In this document: positions 17,616 through 29,774 of the stretch, piece by piece
How positions within the stretch are numbered: position 1 is the stretch's first letter
Layout: each line of letters begins with the position of its first letter
Assembly: GCA_035540955.1 (NCBI GenBank)
Contig: DATLFP010000030.1
Location: forward strand, 1 to 64,000
Length of the DNA: 64,000 nucleotides
Reading direction: 5' to 3'
Source of the DNA: DATLFP01 sp035540955
GTDB lineage: Bacteria; Actinomycetota; Acidimicrobiia; Acidimicrobiales; CADCSY01
The notes under the pieces: model-generated
Database searches by the model: none
The model's input: the letters and a program-made list of their open reading frames with translations, nothing else
What the model was told of the DNA's origin: nothing
Translations under genes and position numbers: made by a program

Positions 17616-20600
17616 GTGTCTCGGGATCGGAGCGCGCCCCGACAGCAGCAGCTGTCCTTCGATGCGCTCCTCGCCGAGGACCAACTCGCCGAGGAGGCAC
17701 CCCGTGAACGACTTCACGACGCTCGCTCACCACTGGCTGGAGAGCCACCCGAACCCGTCGGCGGTCACGGACGATCCGGACCGCTGGGCCGAACAGACGG
17801 GGCTCAGGATCCGGCACCGGATCCGGGAGCTGGCCGACCAGCTCGCGCCACGGATGCCGGGGGAGGAGTACCTGGACCGGCTGCGCCGGCTCAACTCGGC
17901 CTGGCAGACGGCGACGGAAGTGGCGATCGACGAGCACCTGCCGATCTACGACCCGACGCCGGACGAGGACGAGGACTGGGTGCCGCTGATCCCGGACATC
18001 TCCGACCTCCTGTAGCGCGGGGGTTCCGCGCGGCCGACCAGTCGGCGTTCGCGCCGGCTGGCGTAGCGGCGAAGACGACCGCCAACCTCGATGCCCTTCG
18101 CCTCCTTCGCACGCTCGAACGCGAAGGGCGGCGCGCCACCAACGACGAGCAGCGCGTCCTGGCCCGGTGGGCGGGTTGGGGCGCGCTCGCACACGCCTTC
18201 GACGAGCACGATCCAGCCGGACGGCGACTGCACGCTGAGCTCATCGGCCTGCTGACGGACACCGAACTCGCTTCTGCTCGCCGCTCGACGCTCAACGCCC
18301 ACTACACCGACGCCGGCATCACCACCGCCATGTGGCGGTTCGCCATCGGACTCGGCTTCGACGGAGGTCGGGTGCTGGAACCCGGCTGCGGCACGGGCGT
18401 GTTCCTCGCCACGCGCCCGGACAACCTCGTGATCGACGCGACCGGCGTCGAGGTCGAACCGGTCACCGCGCGGATCGCCGCCCTCCTGCACCCGGACGCC
18501 GACATCCGCAGCGAGGGTTTCGAGGCGACGCGGCTTGCCGACCTCGTCGACCTCGTGATCGGCAACGTGCCCTTCGCCAAGGTCGCCCTGCACGACCCGG
18601 TTCACAACCGAGGGCGCCACTCGATCCACAACCACTTCCTCGTCAAGGCACTGGCGCTCACGCGCCCGGGTGGCCTGCTGGTGGCGATCACGTCGCGCTA
18701 CACCCTCGACAGCCGCAACCCCGCGGCCCGGCGCGAGCTCGCCGCGCTCGGGGACTTCGTCGGGGCCGCCCGCCTCCCGTCGGCAGCCCATCGCGCCGCC
18801 GCCGGCACCGACGTCGTCACCGACATCGTCGTCTACCGACGGCGCTCGGACGGTGACGTGCCGAGCCACGCCGGCCCGTGGCAGGCCAGCGTCCCCCTCG
18901 ACATCGACGGCGGCGTGCGGCCCGTCAACGAGTGGTTCGCCAGCGAAGCCGCCCTCGTCGTCGGTCGACTCGTCGCGGGCAACGGCGTGTACGGGCGTGA
19001 GGACCTCAGCGTCCAGCTCGACGCACCGCTCGAACCGGCGCTCGACGCCGCGCTCGATCGCGTCGCGTCGCTTGCACGCCAGCGCGACCTCGCCTACCGG
19101 GCGCGCCCGTCGGTTGCGAGCCTGCCGAGCGCGGCCGTCGCTCCACGCGGCGGCGTGCCAGCCGGCGCGAAGGAAGGGTCGATCCATCGTGCCGGAAGCA
19201 GCTTCGTGCGAGTGGTCGGAGGCGTGCCTCAACCGTTCGAACCCTCACCTCGCAAGGACGCTTCGGAGCTGGTGGCGCTGTGCGACCTGCGCGACACGAC
19301 CATCGGGCTGCTCGACGTACAGGCACTGCACGTCGACGACGCCCGATGCCTGGCGCTGCAAGCGGAGCTCAACGATCGCTATGACCGCTACGTCGAGAGG
19401 TTCGGGCCGCTCAACCGGTTCCGGCTGGCGCGCACCGGTCGGACCGACCCCGTCTCCGGCGCCGATCTGTACCGCCGGATGAACCCGGCCATGGGCGGGT
19501 TCGACGATGACCCCGACTTCCGCACGCTCCTCGCCCTCGAGGACTTCGACCCCGACTCACAGACCGCGACCAAGGCGGCGATCTTCAGCCGCCGGCTGCT
19601 CGCTCCGGCGGCAGCGAGGTACGGCGCCGACACGGCGGACGACGCTCTCGCCGTCAGCCTCGATGAGACCGGACGGGTCGACCTCGACCGCATCGCCGAG
19701 CTGCTTGACCGCAACGCCGATGAGGCGTTGGGCCAGCTCGCCGACCGCGTCTACCGAGACCCGGCCACTGGCGAGCTCGTGCCCGCCGAGCAGTACCTGT
19801 CCGGCGACGTCCGCGTCCGGCTCGACGCCGCCCGAGCGGCCGCCGAGTCCGATACCGCTTTCGCGGCGAACGTCGCCGCGCTCGAGCGCGTGCTCCCGGC
19901 CGATCTCACCCCGGCAGAGATCGACGCTCGGCTCGGCGCGCCGTGGATCCCCGCCGCCGATGTCGAAGCGTTCTGCACCGACCTGCTCGGCGCCGACGGC
20001 ATCGAGGTCGAGCACGCGCCGCTGACGGCGACATGGGCCATCGCCGCGACGACCTGGTCCCGCCGCACTGTCGCGGCCACGAGCGAGTGGGGCACGGCCC
20101 GGGCCGATGCCGTCGCGCTGATCGAGGCCTCGCTCAACCAGCGCCCAGCCACGGTGTACGACACGCTCGAAGACGGCACCCGAGTCGTGAACCCGGCGGA
20201 GACGATCGCGGCGCGCGAAAAGCAGGAGGCGATCGATGCCCGCTTCGCCGAATGGCTGTGGTCCGACCCGGACCGGGCCGACCGGCTCGCTCGTGTCTAC
20301 AACCGAACCTTCAACGCCACCGTCCTCGCCCGCTACGACGGCTCGCACCTCACGCTGCCGGGCCTGTCCGCCGCCTTCACCCCGCACCCCCACCAGCGCG
20401 ACGCCGTGTGGCGGATCGTGTCGACCGGCGACACGCTGCTCGCGCACGCCGTCGGCGCCGGCAAGACGGCGACCATGGTCATGGCGGCGATGGAGCAGCG
20501 CCGCCTCGGTCTCGTCGAGAAGCCTGCGTTCATCGTGCCCAACCACATGCTTGACCAGTTCGCCCGCGAGCTGCTTCAGCTTTACCCGAGCGCGCGCGTG

Positions 20601-22868
20601 CTCGTCGCCACCCGCGAGGACGCGTCGCCCGCGGGCCGCAAGCAGTTCGTCGCCCGGTGCGCAACCGGCGCCTGGGACGCGGTCGTGCTCACTCACTCGA
20701 GCTTCGAGCGGATCCCGCTCGCCGCCGCCACCCGAGCCGAGTTCACAGCTGAACGGATGGAGGAGTTCCGTGCCGCGATCGCCGAATCGGCGTCCGGTAA
20801 GGGACTGACCGTCAAGCGGCTCGAAGCGACGCTCGCCCGCCTCGAGGCGCGCCACCAAGAGCTCGCCGCCGCCCACAAGAAGGACGACGGCGCCACCTTC
20901 GAGCAGACGGGCATCGACTTCGTGTTCTGCGACGAGGCCCACGCGTTCAAGAACAAAGCGTTCCCGACCCGCATCCAAGGCGTCGGCGGCACCGGCTCGA
21001 AGCGGTCCGAGGACCTCGACACGAAGCTGTGGTGGCTGCGCCACCGGCACGGCTCCCGCGCCGCGTGCTTCGCCACCGCGACCCCAATCGCGAACTCGAT
21101 TGCCGAGCTGTACGTCGCCCAGACCTACCTCCAGCCGGCAGCGCTCGCCGCCGCCGGCATCGGCGGGTTCGACGCGTGGGCGGCAACGTTCGCGGCGACG
21201 GTCGCCTCGCTCGAGCTCTCGCCCGACGGTGGCTCCTACCGGCTGACCCACCGCCTCGCCCGCTACCGCAACGTCCCCGAGCTCGTTACCCTCGCCCGGC
21301 AGGTCGCCGATGTCCGCACAAGCGACCAGCTCGACCTACCCGTGCCTCACCTGCGCGGCGGACGAGCGGAAACCGTCGTCGCGGCACCATCGGACGAGCT
21401 GCGGGACTACGTCGCCTCCCTCGTCGATCGCGCCCAGGCGGTTCGCGACCGGCGCGTTCCACCGGAGGAGGACAACATGCTCAAGGTCACGGGCGACGGC
21501 CGCAAGGCCGCGCTCGACCTCCGGCTGGTGGGCCGCCGCCCCGACCCGACCGGCGGCAAGATCGCCGCCGCGGCCGACCGGATCGCCGCGATCCACCTCG
21601 CCAACGCGGACCGTGCGTACGTCGATCCTTCCGGCGACCCATCACCGCGCCCGGGGGCGATGCAGTTCGTGTTCTGCGACCTCGGCACACCGAGCAGCGA
21701 TCGCTGGAACGTCTACGACCATCTGAAGGCGCTGCTCGTCGAGCGTGGTGTACCGGGCGAGCGCATCCGCTTCGTGCATGACGCCACCAACGACCGTGCG
21801 AAGGCCGACCTGTTCGCCGGCTGCCGCGACGGCCGCGTGAGCGTGCTCGTCGGCTCCACCGAGAAGATGGGCGTCGGGACGAACGCGCAAGATCGTGCCG
21901 TCGCCCTCCATCATCTGGACTGCCCATGGCGACCCGCCGACATCGAACAGCGCGAGGGGCGCATCCGCCGCCAGGGCAACCAGAACCCCGAGGTCGAGAT
22001 CATCCGCTACGTCACAGAGGGCAGTTTCGACATCTTCATGTGGCAGACCGTCGAGCGGAAGGCGGCGTTCATTGCCCAGGTCATGCACGGCGGCACTTTC
22101 GCCCGCGAGATCGACGATGTCGGCGACCAGGCGCTCTCCTACGCCGAAGTGAAGGCGCTAGCGACGGGCAACCCGCACATCGTCGAGAAGGCGGGCGTTG
22201 ACGCCGAGGTCGCAAAGCTCACGCGTCTCCGCACGGCGCACCAGCGAGACCAATCGGCGCTCGCGCTGACCCACGCGTCGGCCAGCGCTCGCGCCCAGCG
22301 CCTCGAACGCGAAGCAGAGTTGTGCGCGGCCGCCATGGACCGGCGCGTCGACACCCGCGCCGACCACTTCCACGCAACCATCGCGGGTACCCGACACTCC
22401 TCTCGTGCCGATGCCGGCGCCCACTTGCGGCAGCTCCTCTCGACCGAGCGCGAGGTCGTCGGGTCGTTCGCCGGCTTTGAGCTGCGCGCTCGAGCGGACC
22501 GTCATTCCGGACTCGTCACCCTCGCTCTCGAGCCCAGTCCGATCACGGTCGAGCTTGACCTGCCCGAGCTCGCCGAGGCCGACCCGGGCCGCCTGATGCA
22601 GCGGCTGGAGCATCGACTCGGGCGCTTGGAGCGCGACCTCGAGGACGCTCGCACCGGTGCGGACATCGCCCGCGCCGAAGGCGAACGAGCCGCCGCGCGG
22701 CTCGACCAGCCGTTCGAGCACGCTGGGCGCCTCACCAAGCTCACGGAGCGGCAAGCCGAGCTCGAACTGCTCCTCACGCCCGAACCAGAGCCACCCGTGG
22801 TCGAGCCGCCCTCAGTCGCCAGCCGGCTCGCCGCTGTCAGCGCCGAACCCGCCGTGAGAACGCGGTGA
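17616..22868 (+). CDS. Large DNA methylase / SNF2-type helicase of mobile element
   Basis: The frame codes for up to 1750 residues from GTG 17616, which has a good GCGAGG site. Residues about 250-320 form an N6-methyltransferase-like domain (RVLEPGCGTGVFLA and VIGNVPF). The helicase has HAVGAGKTATMVM (about 946), FCDEAHAFKN (about 1105), FATATPIANS and a C-terminal lobe ending GREGRIRR-like (QREGRIRRQGNQ, about 1450); the tail is coiled coil. Such fusions, similar in layout to phage P1 DarB, are common on conjugative elements and may counter restriction; that role is inferred. The first 135 codons overlap another gene in a different frame, and recognisable homologous sequence begins near 18024, where no ATG/GTG is present, so the true start is uncertain. 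Confidence 0.8.
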   Translation: MSRDRSAPRQQQLSFDALLAEDQLAEEAPRERLHDARSPLAGEPPEPVGGHGRSGPLGRTDGAQDPAPDPGAGRPARATDAGGGVPGPAAPAQLGLADGDGSGDRRAPADLRPDAGRGRGLGAADPGHLRPPVARGFRAADQSAFAPAGVAAKTTANLDALRLLRTLEREGRRATNDEQRVLARWAGWGALAHAFDEHDPAGRRLHAELIGLLTDTELASARRSTLNAHYTDAGITTAMWRFAIGLGFDGGRVLEPGCGTGVFLATRPDNLVIDATGVEVEPVTARIAALLHPDADIRSEGFEATRLADLVDLVIGNVPFAKVALHDPVHNRGRHSIHNHFLVKALALTRPGGLLVAITSRYTLDSRNPAARRELAALGDFVGAARLPSAAHRAAAGTDVVTDIVVYRRRSDGDVPSHAGPWQASVPLDIDGGVRPVNEWFASEAALVVGRLVAGNGVYGREDLSVQLDAPLEPALDAALDRVASLARQRDLAYRARPSVASLPSAAVAPRGGVPAGAKEGSIHRAGSSFVRVVGGVPQPFEPSPRKDASELVALCDLRDTTIGLLDVQALHVDDARCLALQAELNDRYDRYVERFGPLNRFRLARTGRTDPVSGADLYRRMNPAMGGFDDDPDFRTLLALEDFDPDSQTATKAAIFSRRLLAPAAARYGADTADDALAVSLDETGRVDLDRIAELLDRNADEALGQLADRVYRDPATGELVPAEQYLSGDVRVRLDAARAAAESDTAFAANVAALERVLPADLTPAEIDARLGAPWIPAADVEAFCTDLLGADGIEVEHAPLTATWAIAATTWSRRTVAATSEWGTARADAVALIEASLNQRPATVYDTLEDGTRVVNPAETIAAREKQEAIDARFAEWLWSDPDRADRLARVYNRTFNATVLARYDGSHLTLPGLSAAFTPHPHQRDAVWRIVSTGDTLLAHAVGAGKTATMVMAAMEQRRLGLVEKPAFIVPNHMLDQFARELLQLYPSARVLVATREDASPAGRKQFVARCATGAWDAVVLTHSSFERIPLAAATRAEFTAERMEEFRAAIAESASGKGLTVKRLEATLARLEARHQELAAAHKKDDGATFEQTGIDFVFCDEAHAFKNKAFPTRIQGVGGTGSKRSEDLDTKLWWLRHRHGSRAACFATATPIANSIAELYVAQTYLQPAALAAAGIGGFDAWAATFAATVASLELSPDGGSYRLTHRLARYRNVPELVTLARQVADVRTSDQLDLPVPHLRGGRAETVVAAPSDELRDYVASLVDRAQAVRDRRVPPEEDNMLKVTGDGRKAALDLRLVGRRPDPTGGKIAAAADRIAAIHLANADRAYVDPSGDPSPRPGAMQFVFCDLGTPSSDRWNVYDHLKALLVERGVPGERIRFVHDATNDRAKADLFAGCRDGRVSVLVGSTEKMGVGTNAQDRAVALHHLDCPWRPADIEQREGRIRRQGNQNPEVEIIRYVTEGSFDIFMWQTVERKAAFIAQVMHGGTFAREIDDVGDQALSYAEVKALATGNPHIVEKAGVDAEVAKLTRLRTAHQRDQSALALTHASASARAQRLEREAELCAAAMDRRVDTRADHFHATIAGTRHSSRADAGAHLRQLLSTEREVVGSFAGFELRARADRHSGLVTLALEPSPITVELDLPELAEADPGRLMQRLEHRLGRLERDLEDARTGADIARAEGERAAARLDQPFEHAGRLTKLTERQAELELLLTPEPEPPVVEPPSVASRLAAVSAEPAVRTR
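17704..18015 (+). CDS. Small acidic hypothetical protein nested in helicase reading frame
   Basis: The product has 103 residues from GTG 17704, preceded by an excellent GAGGAGG site six to seven bases upstream. Codons show the strong third-position G/C bias typical of real genes here. It is helical with an acidic tail (PTPDEDEDWVPLIPDISDLL). It overlaps the open 5' part of the methylase/helicase frame completely, in another phase. I have no function for it. Ribosome site and codon use favour it over the overlapping frame. Confidence 0.65.
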   Translation: MNDFTTLAHHWLESHPNPSAVTDDPDRWAEQTGLRIRHRIRELADQLAPRMPGEEYLDRLRRLNSAWQTATEVAIDEHLPIYDPTPDEDEDWVPLIPDISDLL

Positions 22869-22943
22869 CGGCGGTCTGGCGCCGCCACCTCCGTCGACCC
22901 ACCGGTGACTTCTGGGACGCGGCCAACGGCACGTGAGGACTCC

Positions 22944-25900
22944 CTACCGGGCGCGGACTCGATTCCGTTGTGGGGGCGTGCCGGTCTCTGCTGCACGGTG
23001 GGCGAGCACATCCCATTGCCGGCGTCCGAGAGGCTCGTCGGGCCGGGGACCGAGGAGAGAACGCAACCCCCGCTGGGGGCCGTCGTCGACGAGGTCGCGG
23101 CTGTACCGCGACCGGAACTCGGCGATCTCGACATACAGGCGGGCCAGCGTCGAGGTCGGGATGCCGGCAGCGAAGCCCCCGGCCGCGCCGAGCTCGCGGA
23201 GGTGCTGTCGCAGCCAAGGGGGTGGCGCACACAGGAGGGACCGGTGCTCCGGTGCGAGCGCGTTGTCACCGCGGGCGTGGTCCCGGAGCAGTCGAGTGGC
23301 GACGCCGGCCCACACGTCACCGACGAGCCAGAGGGCTTCGGCCCGTTCGGCCGCCTGGGTCTCGCACCCGGGCGAGCCAAGAATTCGGCCGCTGGGGGAG
23401 CCACCCGGGATGGGCGCGGGCTCCCAGCGCGCCCGGTAGGCGCCGACCGCGCCGACGGCAGTGTCCCAGCGCGCTGCGAGCCACGGCACCTCGGGGCGGG
23501 CCGGCAGCAGAGCGTGGACCCACGGTGGAGGCTCGGCAACCGCGGCGCGAGCCGCCGCGTTCGCGGCGATCTGCTCGGCCCGCGTGGCGATGGCGAGATC
23601 GTCCTTGTCTCCTCTATCCATGGCCTCGCGCGCGGCGCGCAGGTGTGCGGGTGTGTGGCCGGCTCGGGCGTCGGCGACCGCGAGGGCGCGGAAGTCGACC
23701 TCGAGGGCGCTGCGGTCCTCGTCGGGGCGGCCGACGGCGGCGAGCACCTCGGCGACGACGTCGTCCTCGGGCGGGCGGGGCAGGTGTCCCTCGCCGCTCA
23801 GGTTGTCGGACGGCGCAGCGATGAACAGGTGGTTGTCGTGCCGACCCCGCGTGAGGTTGACGTACAGCTCGCGCCGTCGCGCGCCGGCGGTCACGGCGCT
23901 GGTCGAGGCCGGCAGCGTCGCGCCTTGCACGGCGTAGCTCGTGAGGGCGTACCCGTAGTCGAGGCCCACCCCTGCGCGACCCCGCCGGTCGGCGTGCTCC
24001 TCGACGAACTGCCGGGGGACGTCGATGCGCCCGAGGACGTCGAAGTCGACGGTCAGCGAGTCGTCACCGGCGTTCACGACACGTCCTCGTGACCCGTTGC
24101 GCACGTAGGAGCGCGGCGCGCCCGGCGGATGCAGGTCGCGGGCCGGTCGCCGGGCGACGACTTCGTCGCCGACGCAGAACTCCCGCCCGTCGTTCGCGCA
24201 GAGACCGGTGGCGCCGACATCACCTTCGGCTTGCAGCACTCGGTGGGCGACGGCGTTGAGGATGCGCCGGGTCCGGTTGCGACGGTCGATCATCGGGTGT
24301 CCTTCACCGGCGCGGCGCGCCCCGAGCCAGCGGGTGACCATCGCCGCATACAGACCGTCGGCGTCGCGGACCTCGGTCAGCTGTCCCGCCGAGCGCAGCG
24401 CAGCGACCGCCTCGGCGACGCGGCCGGCGCGCACCGCGTCGACCACGTAACGATCGACCGCGGTGGTCTGGCGGCGGTTCTCCTTCAGTACGGGAACCGC
24501 CGCCGGCCTGCGGCGGCACAGCGCCGCGAACATGCCGCCGGCGGCGACGGCGCCGTGCTGTGCAGGGTCACCGACGAGCCGGACCGCCGAGCCTGCCGTG
24601 CTCACCTGCGCCAGCAGACCGGCGAGATCGCGCGTGCCGAGGGTTGACGCCTCGTCGACGAGCACGACGGTGCGGTCGTCGAGGTGCTCGTGGCCGGTTG
24701 CGAGCGCGGTGAGCCACCACGCCATCGTCTCGGCATGGACGCCGGTGGCCTCGCCGAGCAGGCGCGCCGCCTCGCCCTTCACCGCGGCGCCCACGACGCG
24801 ATTCCCGCGCGCCTGCCACGCCCGCGCCGCGACAGCGAGGCTGTGGGTCTTGCCGCTGCCGGGGCGTCCGACCGCGCACTGCACACCCATCCCGGATGTG
24901 CAGAGGTCTCGGACGAAGACCTGTTGCTCCTCGGAGAGGGCCTCCCATCCCGGTGCCGCTTCCAACGCCAGTGCTGGTACCACGGCCGCGCCCGCGTCGA
25001 GGGCGGCGTCGAACGCGCGGCGTACGCGGTCCTCGAGCCGAGCGTGGCTCACGGTGGTGAAGGTCGGCTCGCCCCCCGTGGCGTCGACGCGAACACCGTC
25101 GCCGCGGGTGATGGAGTCCCGGGCTCGCCGGCCTCGGCCGTCGAGCTCGATCACGCGCTCCGATGCGAGGAACCGGTCGGCCAAGCGCACGACCTCGTCT
25201 GGTGGGAGCACGACGAGCTCGTTGTCGACCGTCCACCGGCAGATCGCCTCGATCACCTCGCCGCGAGCGAACGTGGGTGACTCGGCGACAACCGCTTCGT
25301 CGAGCCACGCGGCGAGCGCCCCCTCCATCTCATCGGACAGCCGCACGCGCACACGAGGAGCGCGACGATCGAAGCACGAGGCGAGCGCGCGCCTGCCGAA
25401 GCCTGTGGCGCGAGCGCGCTGCATCCAGCCAGCTCGTAGCTCCTCGACGGGCGTTCGGGCCTTGGCGGCGCGGGTGGCGAGCACGACGCGGTCGGTGTCG
25501 GCTGGGCCGAGGGGTCGGCCGAGGGCCTCGGACAGCTCGGCCAGCGCGGCGTCCACCTCGTCGCGGCGGGTCGAGAACTCGCGGATCGTCGCGTCGGGCA
25601 CACCGTCGGCTTCCCACACGCCGCGCGCCGAGCGGCGCCACCGCACGCCGAGCTCATCGGAGAGGCGCCAGCGGATTGCCGCGGTTGCCAGCGCGGCGGC
25701 CGCGGGCGCGTGGCGGTACAGGGCGCGGCCGTCGAGGGCGCGCCGTTCGCCGAACTCGTCCGCCACCGCGTTGGCCACGACGTTGTGCCGGTGTGGGAAG
25801 GGATCGAGCGCCCTCGACGTGGCGTGGAGGAACGACGCGACGACGAGTCCTTCGGTCCCGACGCGCTGGCCCAGTCGGCGACCGACCGCGGCGTGGTCCT

Positions 25901-26903
25901 CGAGGAACCGCAGCGCGGTGCGGTTTGCCTCGTCGATGGCGCCGAGGACCTGGCGCTGCCGGTCGCCGCGGCTCAGCAACGCCAGGACGGCGATCGACTT
26001 CTCCGTCGACAGCGTCAGGTCGTAGCCGACGCGCACGACCGGCCGCTGCCGTCGCTCGGCGAACGCCGCGACCTCCCCACGGGTGATCTCGTAGGCCGCG
26101 GTCGGTGCATCGCTGGCGCGGCTGGCGACGATCCACGCTCGACCCGGCCGCAGCCCTGATGTCTCCAACGCCTCGATGGATGGACGGTGGTCCTCCCAGT
26201 ACTTGCAGCAGCCGCGCACGTACTGCCTGCTGACGCCGAGCAGCCGCGCCGCTCGCGTCACCGACAGCACCTCCGCAGGGTCGCCGTCGCCGAGCACCGC
26301 GGCGGCGTCGATCGCTGCCCCTCGCGTCGCGACGCGGTCGAGCTCGGCCTCGGTGACCCATCGTTCGCCGCGCTCGTCCGTGAGCGCTCGCACCCACGGC
26401 GCGTCGTCGGTGTCGTCGACGATCTCGTGGTCGTCGCCCTCCTCGACCAGCGCGTCCAGCTCGCTGCGCGGCAGCCCCAGCGCCTTGGCCGCGTCGTCGA
26501 GCCCGTACAGCCAGGACCCGTCGGCGGCGCGCCTGGTCGCCTGACCGACGGCGAGGTGGTCCCGGTCGGCCGAGCCCTGGGCGCGCAGCAGCCGCTCACC
26601 GGTCACCGGATGCCGGCCCTCGAGGACGCGAGCGAACGCCTCGCGCTCAACGACGCCGCCGAGGCCGAGCGCGGCAGCGCCCATGCCCAGCCAGCTTCCA
26701 GGGCCCTCGATGGAGTCGGCGTAGTAGCCGCTCGTCCGGTCGACATCCGGTGTCGGCGCGTCCACCTGCGGCGGATCAGTGACGCCCGGCGGGCGCAACT
26801 GCTGGGCGACACCGGCCAGGTACTCGACGACCGCCTTAGCCACCTGCCCGGCCGACAGGCGCCCCGACCCGATCGGCGTGACGTTCAGGCGCACGGCGCG
26901 CAC
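22944..26903 (-). CDS. MobF-type relaxase with RecD-like helicase (TraA/TrwC)
   Basis: The protein is 1319 residues if it starts at GTG 26903 (GTG 26894 also possible). The relaxase half has tyrosines at GYYADSIEG (about 58), VGYDLTLSTEKSIAVLALL (about 290) and the metal-binding FPHRHNVVANAV (about 368). Between these parts sits an insert of about 200 residues with a helix-turn-helix VTRAARLLGVSRQYVRGCC. The helicase half has GRPGSGKTHSLAV (about 676), VLVDEASTLGTRDL (about 745), VRLVGDPAQHGAV and LTSYAVQGATLPAS. It nicks oriT and unwinds the transferred strand. It is convergent with the methylase/helicase gene across 75 bp. The open frame upstream of 26903 is a shadow of the next gene. Confidence 0.9.
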   Translation of the reverse strand: MRAVRLNVTPIGSGRLSAGQVAKAVVEYLAGVAQQLRPPGVTDPPQVDAPTPDVDRTSGYYADSIEGPGSWLGMGAAALGLGGVVEREAFARVLEGRHPVTGERLLRAQGSADRDHLAVGQATRRAADGSWLYGLDDAAKALGLPRSELDALVEEGDDHEIVDDTDDAPWVRALTDERGERWVTEAELDRVATRGAAIDAAAVLGDGDPAEVLSVTRAARLLGVSRQYVRGCCKYWEDHRPSIEALETSGLRPGRAWIVASRASDAPTAAYEITRGEVAAFAERRQRPVVRVGYDLTLSTEKSIAVLALLSRGDRQRQVLGAIDEANRTALRFLEDHAAVGRRLGQRVGTEGLVVASFLHATSRALDPFPHRHNVVANAVADEFGERRALDGRALYRHAPAAAALATAAIRWRLSDELGVRWRRSARGVWEADGVPDATIREFSTRRDEVDAALAELSEALGRPLGPADTDRVVLATRAAKARTPVEELRAGWMQRARATGFGRRALASCFDRRAPRVRVRLSDEMEGALAAWLDEAVVAESPTFARGEVIEAICRWTVDNELVVLPPDEVVRLADRFLASERVIELDGRGRRARDSITRGDGVRVDATGGEPTFTTVSHARLEDRVRRAFDAALDAGAAVVPALALEAAPGWEALSEEQQVFVRDLCTSGMGVQCAVGRPGSGKTHSLAVAARAWQARGNRVVGAAVKGEAARLLGEATGVHAETMAWWLTALATGHEHLDDRTVVLVDEASTLGTRDLAGLLAQVSTAGSAVRLVGDPAQHGAVAAGGMFAALCRRRPAAVPVLKENRRQTTAVDRYVVDAVRAGRVAEAVAALRSAGQLTEVRDADGLYAAMVTRWLGARRAGEGHPMIDRRNRTRRILNAVAHRVLQAEGDVGATGLCANDGREFCVGDEVVARRPARDLHPPGAPRSYVRNGSRGRVVNAGDDSLTVDFDVLGRIDVPRQFVEEHADRRGRAGVGLDYGYALTSYAVQGATLPASTSAVTAGARRRELYVNLTRGRHDNHLFIAAPSDNLSGEGHLPRPPEDDVVAEVLAAVGRPDEDRSALEVDFRALAVADARAGHTPAHLRAAREAMDRGDKDDLAIATRAEQIAANAAARAAVAEPPPWVHALLPARPEVPWLAARWDTAVGAVGAYRARWEPAPIPGGSPSGRILGSPGCETQAAERAEALWLVGDVWAGVATRLLRDHARGDNALAPEHRSLLCAPPPWLRQHLRELGAAGGFAAGIPTSTLARLYVEIAEFRSRYSRDLVDDGPQRGLRSLLGPRPDEPLGRRQWDVLAHRAAETGTPPQRNRVRAR

Positions 26904-26913
26904 CGACCGGCCC

Positions 26914-26938
26914 GCAGGTTTCCCGAAGGGAAACCTGC
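26914..26938. promoter_or_regulatory. Perfect 11-bp stem, 3-base loop hairpin before relaxase
   Basis: GCAGGTTTCCC (26914-26924), GAA, GGGAAACCTGC (26928-26938) form an exact hairpin 11 bp upstream of the relaxase start. oriT sites of MobF relaxases contain an inverted repeat next to nic and lie close to the relaxase gene, so this is a candidate oriT component; it could equally be an autoregulatory site or mRNA hairpin. Confidence 0.5.
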
Positions 26939-26988
26939 AAGCGTGTATCTGCGGGTAGGGCGGTCCGCGAGGACGCGGGTGGCGCCGC

Positions 26989-27035
26989 AAACGTGAGTGG
27001 CTCGCGAGGCGTTGGGGTCGAAAACGTGAGCGCGG
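26989..27035. repeat. Two AAACGTGAG direct repeats in relaxase upstream gap
   Basis: AAACGTGAGTGG (26989-27000) and AAACGTGAGCGCGG (27022-27035) lie in the 172-bp gap before the relaxase. The same core recurs at 27755-27865 in front of the sigma-like gene, suggesting one DNA-binding protein acts on both promoters. Confidence 0.6.
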
Positions 27036-27075
27036 AGCGAGTTCGCGAGTAGGCCTGGAGAGCGGTGGTTCGCGG

Positions 27076-29770
<2,695 letters not shown>

Positions 29771-29774
29771 GCGT

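Noticed and set aside
19557..21251. Open frame of 564 codons on the minus strand
   Set aside because: It is antisense to the helicase part of the large methylase/helicase; no recognisable motif.
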